Assembly (NCBI GenBank): GCA_943326825.2
Contig: CALPUT020000089.1
Coordinates: forward strand, 1-8,851
Source: Chryseobacterium gleum
Lineage (GTDB): Bacteria > Bacteroidota > Bacteroidia > Flavobacteriales_D > Crocinitomicaceae
Length of the DNA: 8,851 nt
Direction of reading: 5' to 3'
This document shows, in pieces, positions 5,973 to 8,851 of the stretch. The translations under genes were made by a program, and so were the position numbers. Within the stretch, counting starts at the first letter, position 1. Each line of letters starts with the position of its first letter. The notes below the pieces were generated by a model. It was not told the DNA's origin. It saw only the letters and a list, made by a program, of their open reading frames with translations, and did not search any database.

Positions 5973-7469
5973 ATGTCTCAACAAAAAGAATTAAATAGAA
6001 CTTTAGGATTATTAGATGCAACTAGTATTGTTGCTGGTTCAATGATTGGTTCGGGAATTTTTATCGTAACGGCTTCAATGGTTCGCGATATTGGATCTGC
6101 TGGTTGGCTATTATTTCTTTGGTTACTTACTGGATTAATTACTGTTTTCGCGGCGCTAAGTTATGGAGAATTAGCTGGTATGATGCCAAAAGCAGGTGGG
6201 CAGTATGTCTATATTCAAAGAGCTTATGGAAGGATGATTTCATTTCTTTATGGTTGGACAGTATTTACGGTTATTCAGACTGGGGTTATTGCTGCTGTTG
6301 CTGTAGCATTTGCTAAATATTCAGCAGTTTTTTTTCCAGAGTTAAATAATATTGTGACATCTTTTAGCGGAATTAAAATCACTTTGCAACAAGTATTAGC
6401 AGTTTTAAGTATTATTTTTTTAACTTACATTAACACCAGAGGTGTTCAAAATGGAAAAATAATTCAATTAATTTTTACTTCTGCAAAACTATTTGCCTTG
6501 TTTGCACTGATTGTATTAGGTTTGGCCTTCGCATTCAAAACGGATACTTTTTCTGCAAATATGACTGATATGTGGAATGCAGGTCAGCCGAAGATTTTAA
6601 AAAATGGACATTTAATTTTTGTTCCACTTTCAGGTTTCGCATTATTAGGCGTTTTAGGTTCAACGATTATCAATTCATTGTTTTCATCTGATGCATGGAA
6701 TAATGTGACATTTATCGCTGGTGAAATCAAAGATCCAAAGAAAAACATCCCAAGAAGTTTGTTTTTAGGTACGTTAATCGTTACTATAATATACATTTTA
6801 GCAAATCTAGCATACCTTTCATTGTTGCCTCTTAAAGGAGAACCAGGAGAACCAGAAACTTTAAAGGGAGCTTTTGAAGTAACGAAAGTCATTTCTCAAG
6901 GAATTATGTTTGCGGATCAAGATCGAGTTGGAGCTTCTGCAGCATCTGTTATCTTTGGAAATATTGGTGTAAGTATTATGGCATTATTGATCATGATTTC
7001 CACTTTTGGATGCAATAATGGACTGATACTTTCAGGTTCAAGATTATTTTATGCCATGTCTAAAGATGGATTATTTTTCAAAAAAGCAAATTCGTTAAAT
7101 AAGAATAACGTTCCTTCTTCAGCTTTATGGTTTCAGTGTTTATGGGCTTGTTTGTTGTGTTTTTCAGGTCAATATGGAGATCTTATTAAATATTCTACTT
7201 TTGCTTCTTTGTTATTTTACATACTTACAATTGCAGGTATTTTTGTTTTGAGAAAGAAAGAACCAGATTTAGAAAGACCTTACAAAGCATTTGGCTATCC
7301 ATATATTCCGGCCTTATATATCATAATTACTTTTTCAATTTGCGTTGATTTACTTATTTATGATACAAAAAGCGTTGGAATGGGATTGTTAATTGTATTA
7401 ATTGGGATTCCTGTTTATTATTTAACGAATAAGAGTTCGGATAAAATAGTGAATGAAATTAATGAGTAA
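5973..7469 (+). CDS. APC-superfamily amino-acid permease, LAT-like
   Basis: This 498-residue protein has about 12 predicted membrane helices. Helix 1 contains VAGSMIGSGIF (20-30), followed by YGELAGMMPKAGGQYVYIQRAYG-type sequence (64-86) conserved in APC transporters. SSDAWNNVTFIAGEIKDPKK (238-257), followed by NIPRS, is the hallmark of the L-type amino-acid transporter branch, so the substrate is more likely a neutral amino acid; this is inference from family. LFYAMSKDGLFF (358-369) and ERPYKAFGYPYIPALY (434-449) mark later helices. The loop after helix 7 (about 285-325, with EPGEPET) is fairly long. It is only distantly related to the permease upstream, so the pair is not a recent duplication. 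It starts soon after a terminator hairpin and ends in TAATG, sharing one base with the start of the next gene. Confidence 0.9.
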   Translation: MSQQKELNRTLGLLDATSIVAGSMIGSGIFIVTASMVRDIGSAGWLLFLWLLTGLITVFAALSYGELAGMMPKAGGQYVYIQRAYGRMISFLYGWTVFTVIQTGVIAAVAVAFAKYSAVFFPELNNIVTSFSGIKITLQQVLAVLSIIFLTYINTRGVQNGKIIQLIFTSAKLFALFALIVLGLAFAFKTDTFSANMTDMWNAGQPKILKNGHLIFVPLSGFALLGVLGSTIINSLFSSDAWNNVTFIAGEIKDPKKNIPRSLFLGTLIVTIIYILANLAYLSLLPLKGEPGEPETLKGAFEVTKVISQGIMFADQDRVGASAASVIFGNIGVSIMALLIMISTFGCNNGLILSGSRLFYAMSKDGLFFKKANSLNKNNVPSSALWFQCLWACLLCFSGQYGDLIKYSTFASLLFYILTIAGIFVLRKKEPDLERPYKAFGYPYIPALYIIITFSICVDLLIYDTKSVGMGLLIVLIGIPVYYLTNKSSDKIVNEINE

Positions 7470-8344
7470 TGAAAATAACTTCTTTTTTCAAAGTTTCTAG
7501 AAATAATAAGAAAGGTATAATTTTACTTTCATTGATTACTTTAGGGATCATTTTCTCTCCTAGAATTCTGAGTTTATTGAATGATGATTCTGATTTCGAT
7601 GCTGAATCTTTTCCTGTAGAAAATTGGAATACAAAGTCATTTGAAAGAAAAACTGAATTCAAGTCCTTTAAATCAAAAAAGTCATACAATAGTAGATATA
7701 GTATACCAACTCAAAAATTTGATCCAAATCAATACTCTCAATCTGATTGGATGAAATTAGGTTTATCAATAAAACAAGCAAATGTAGTTTTGAAATTTAC
7801 TAAAAGAGGAATATACTCTAATGAAGATTTAAAAAAGATATTTGTTATTCCAGATGATTTATTTGAATTAATTAAAGATTCTACCTTTTATTCTGATAAA
7901 CTTCAGAAAGATTTTACTGCTAAATTCGAAAAAATAGAAGTGAAAAAAGAATTGCTTGAAATTAATTCAGCAACTGAAGAGCAATTAATAGAAATTAAAG
8001 GGATTGGAAATTTTTTCGCTAAACAAATCATTAAAAAGAGAGAAGAGTTAGGTGGATTTTACAATAAATCACAATTGATGGAAGTTTGGAAAATGGACGA
8101 AGAGAAATTTGGAAACATTGAATCAAGTATTTATATTGATTCTAAGTTAATTAAAAAAATATCCATTAATGACGCATCAATTGATGAGTTGAAAAAGCAT
8201 CCTTATATACGATGGAACATTGCAAATTCGATTGTAAAGATGCGTGAACAAAAAAATGGATTTCATTCAATTGAAGAATTAAAAGAATCGGTTATAATTA
8301 CTGAAGAAAAGTTTCAAAAAATAAAACCTTATATATCTTTGTAA
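7469..8344 (+). CDS. Membrane-anchored helix-hairpin-helix protein (ComEA-like), three repeats
   Basis: This 291-residue protein has a basic N-terminus, one membrane helix at about 16-34 (IILLSLITLGII) and a low-complexity Ser/Lys/Phe linker (about 40-85). Three related units of about 45 residues follow, at 98-141, 177-223 and 244-291. The middle one has the classic HhH signature: EINSATEEQLIEIKGIG (164-180), then AKQIIKKREELGGF. The last repeats it as INDASIDELKKHPYI, then ANSIVKMREQKNGF. The first is degenerate (LGLSIKQANVVLKFTKRG). HhH units bind the DNA backbone non-specifically, and ComEA, the DNA receptor for transformation, has the same order of anchor, linker and HhH. Here the membrane anchor, the absence of other competence genes and the three units leave the role open. 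The start overlaps the permease stop by one base, and apt begins 1 nt after its stop. Confidence 0.82.
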   Translation: MKITSFFKVSRNNKKGIILLSLITLGIIFSPRILSLLNDDSDFDAESFPVENWNTKSFERKTEFKSFKSKKSYNSRYSIPTQKFDPNQYSQSDWMKLGLSIKQANVVLKFTKRGIYSNEDLKKIFVIPDDLFELIKDSTFYSDKLQKDFTAKFEKIEVKKELLEINSATEEQLIEIKGIGNFFAKQIIKKREELGGFYNKSQLMEVWKMDEEKFGNIESSIYIDSKLIKKISINDASIDELKKHPYIRWNIANSIVKMREQKNGFHSIEELKESVIITEEKFQKIKPYISL

Positions 8345-8345
8345 T

Positions 8346-8851
8346 ATGAATATAGAAGATAAAATTAAAAATGTAATAAGAGATGTGCCTAATTTTCCGA
8401 AAGAAGGAATTATTTTCAAAGATATTACGCCAATAATGATGGATGCTCAATTGTCAAATGAAATTTTAGATCATTTGGTTGAGTTATACAAAAATGAATC
8501 TATTGATGTCATAGCTGGAATTGAAAGTAGAGGGTTTTTATTTGGATATCCATTAGCAATGAGATTAGGCATTCCATTTATTTTGATTCGTAAAAAAGGA
8601 AAATTGCCTTACGAAAAAATCAGTCATAGTTATGATCTTGAATACGGGAGCGCAACTATCGAAATGCATACGGATGCTATTCAATCAGGACAAAGAGTTC
8701 TAATCCATGATGATTTATTGGCAACAGGCGGCTCAGCAGAAGCTGCAGCAATTCTAGTTGAAAAAAGTGGAGGTAAAGTAGCTTCTTTCAATTTCTTAGT
8801 TTCATTAGATTTTTTAAATGGAGCAGAAAAATTGAATCGTTTTTCAGACAA
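8346..8851 (+). CDS. apt: Adenine phosphoribosyltransferase, 3' end outside window
   Basis: 168 codons are visible from the ATG at 8346 and the frame is still open at the window edge. Family members have about 170-180 residues, so only a few are missing. The enzyme joins adenine and PRPP to give AMP and pyrophosphate (purine salvage, cytoplasmic, usually a dimer). Diagnostic features are NFPKEGIIFKDITP (16-29), the base-binding segment GIESRGFLFG (58-67), the catalytic-loop region RKKGKLPYE through SYDLEYG (82-101), and the PRPP-binding motif VLIHDDLLATGGSA (118-131) with its paired Asp. Position 121 is His where many homologues have Val, which I do not consider disabling. The start lies 1 nt after the stop of the HhH gene, so it is probably the third gene of the operon that begins with the LAT-like permease. 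Confidence 0.96.
   Translation, partial: MNIEDKIKNVIRDVPNFPKEGIIFKDITPIMMDAQLSNEILDHLVELYKNESIDVIAGIESRGFLFGYPLAMRLGIPFILIRKKGKLPYEKISHSYDLEYGSATIEMHTDAIQSGQRVLIHDDLLATGGSAEAAAILVEKSGGKVASFNFLVSLDFLNGAEKLNRFSD

Noticed and set aside
6104..6316. Open frame of 70 codons on the + strand inside the LAT-like permease
   Set aside because: It is fully inside a well-conserved membrane protein in another frame, and its translation is Trp/Cys-rich with no family resemblance.
6584..6892. Open frame of 102 codons on the - strand inside the LAT-like permease
   Set aside because: It is antisense to conserved permease sequence, has no recognisable domain, and has no promoter or neighbour on that strand.
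7459..7689. Open frame of 76 codons on the - strand at the permease/HhH junction
   Set aside because: It covers the linker-coding part of the HhH gene in antisense, and AT-rich low-complexity sequence gives such frames by chance.
8706..8708. His121 in the PRPP motif of Apt as a damaging change
   Set aside because: The paired Asp and the ATGG loop are intact, and I recall His at this position in other Bacteroidota Apt proteins.

Overview
The window looks like a chromosomal segment from a Bacteroidota member, most likely order Flavobacteriales. The DNA is strongly AT-rich and the genes lack Shine-Dalgarno sequences. It carries an OmpA-type protein with the Bacteroidota-style carboxypeptidase-regulatory plus OmpA layout, a DUF2851 protein next to a small PspC protein, and a helix-hairpin-helix protein upstream of adenine phosphoribosyltransferase. 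A family-level assignment (something near Crocinitomicaceae) would be a guess. All recognised genes are on the + strand and are tightly packed. No RNA gene, CRISPR array, insertion sequence or prophage is visible, and no gene-free stretch exceeds 100 bases.

Layout. (1) 1-789 is the 3' part of an OmpA-family surface protein, closed by a 21-bp perfect hairpin terminator. (2) 877-4204 is a probable four-gene operon: a DUF2851 protein, a one-helix PspC-domain protein (4-bp overlap), a two-helix K+ channel with a cytoplasmic RCK/TrkA domain (1-nt gap), and an RmlD-like short-chain dehydrogenase (1-nt gap). (3) 4293-5900 is a CAT-like amino-acid permease with its own upstream gap and a downstream hairpin terminator. 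(4) 5973 to the right edge is a second probable operon: an LAT-like amino-acid permease, a membrane-anchored protein with three helix-hairpin-helix-like repeats (1-base overlap), and apt (1-nt gap), which is cut by the window end.

How the genes might work together. The two adjacent permeases are distant relatives within the APC superfamily and probably both move amino acids across the inner membrane. The PspC protein and the K+ channel are both inner-membrane proteins and could share an envelope or ion-stress role, but the sequence shows only co-transcription. apt does purine salvage and has no evident link to its neighbours.

Most of the window is ordinary core-genome content, and I do not see a clear new multi-gene system. 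The points most worth a second look are: a K+ channel whose selectivity filter reads TVGFRE, with arginine where the second filter glycine normally sits; a possible PD-(D/E)xK-like signature and a C-terminal cysteine cluster in the uncharacterised DUF2851 protein; the triple HhH architecture of the membrane-anchored protein; an apparent insertion in an external loop of the first permease; and a terminator hairpin ending only 27 nt before the start codon of the second permease.
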